DNA of 32,983 nt from Limisphaerales bacterium (lineage in GTDB: Bacteria; Verrucomicrobiota; Verrucomicrobiia; Limisphaerales; AAA164-E04). Made by a program: the position numbers and the translations under genes. Under the pieces are notes generated by a model. The model was not told where the DNA came from and did not search any database. It saw only the letters and a list, made by a program, of their open reading frames with translations. Positions 32,725 through 32,983 of the stretch are shown in pieces (position 1 is the first letter of the stretch; every line of letters starts with the position of its first letter). The stretch lies in NCBI GenBank assembly GCA_024761205.1, contig JAMASS010000046.1:1-32983 (forward strand). The letters are read 5' to 3'.

Positions 32725-32983
32725 GCATTCGGTCTTGCCGCCGGTGCTGTCTGCTTAATTTTTCATTTGCGGTCGAGCCCGGCCAAACGATCATGTCCGC
32801 AAGGTGCGTTGCGTCCGGGCTTGGGGACTTTGCAAAGGGCCACAGAGACCTTACCGCGACAAACGCCCTTTTCGGCGGAGCCGGTCATTATGAGACTCAA
32901 CGTTCCCGACCCGCCACCCCTCCAGATCAACGGACCGATCACCTCGTTCCCACACTTTGCCAACACCGCCAAGACGGCCTAGC
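32725..32983. repeat. Right copy of 259-bp inverted terminal repeat
   Basis: Reverse complement of 1-259 with two differences (at 32856 and 32740). It ends exactly at the window end, as the left copy begins exactly at base 1. Similarity on the inner side ends at 32725. Confidence 0.9.

Noticed and set aside
1-32983. CRISPR arrays, tRNA and rRNA genes
   Set aside because: I found no regularly spaced short repeats and no convincing cloverleaf or rRNA segment; the tandem repeats seen are coding.

Overview
The window looks like a piece of bacterial chromosome. The rpmH-rnpA-yidD-yidC-jag block followed by pgsA-pgpA, weak Shine-Dalgarno sites before many core genes, a Lys/Ala-rich histone-H1-like protein and carboxypeptidase-regulatory/redoxin remnants would fit Verrucomicrobiota or a relative. 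That placement is an inference; there is no rRNA here to test it. Both ends carry the same 259-bp sequence in inverted orientation (257 of 259 bases identical), so the window is bounded by a genomic repeat.

Layout. (1) 0.3-9.7 kb is a membrane/cytoskeleton-like locus. On the + strand it has an exported VWA-PKD protein with a C-terminal membrane anchor, a small membrane protein, and a 1003-residue FtsZ/tubulin-like protein. Converging on it from the - strand are a four-helix membrane protein with a very long coiled-coil tail (MotA/ZorA-like layout) and a MotB/ZorB-like single-pass protein whose outer domain is a coiled coil plus VWA domain instead of OmpA. Both coiled coils grew by in-frame DNA duplication (393-bp and 294-bp units). 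This is the best candidate for a poorly described system. (2) 9.7-15.2 kb holds a HsdS remnant, a ParB-like gene coupled to an unrecognised coiled-coil gene, and about 2.4 kb with no recognisable gene. (3) 15.2-21 kb is an AraC-type regulator fragment and the core block: ribosomal protein L34, RNase P protein, membrane insertion (YidD, YidC), RNA binding (Jag), a histone-like protein and phosphatidylglycerol synthesis (PgsA, PgpA). (4) 21.2-22.5 kb is a broken carboxypeptidase-regulatory/redoxin gene.

(5) 22.5-30.4 kb is a manganese-type uptake locus: mntR facing away from an outer-membrane protein, a TroA-like lipoprotein, an ABC ATPase, an ABC-3 permease fused to a DtxR/MntR-like metal-sensing domain, and a second permease. 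mntR is cut by a 2030-bp IS1595-family element with perfect 34-bp terminal inverted repeats and a perfect 8-bp target duplication. Removing the element and one duplicate restores a complete 135-codon MntR with all six expected metal ligands. The element carries a Panacea-domain antitoxin and a one-helix membrane toxin candidate as cargo.

(6) 30.4-33 kb has a small lipoprotein gene and a degraded DNA-phosphorothioation-associated methyltransferase (about 1 kb, several frameshifts), then the right-hand repeat. The HsdS and Dnd-type remnants suggest that earlier defence islands decayed here.
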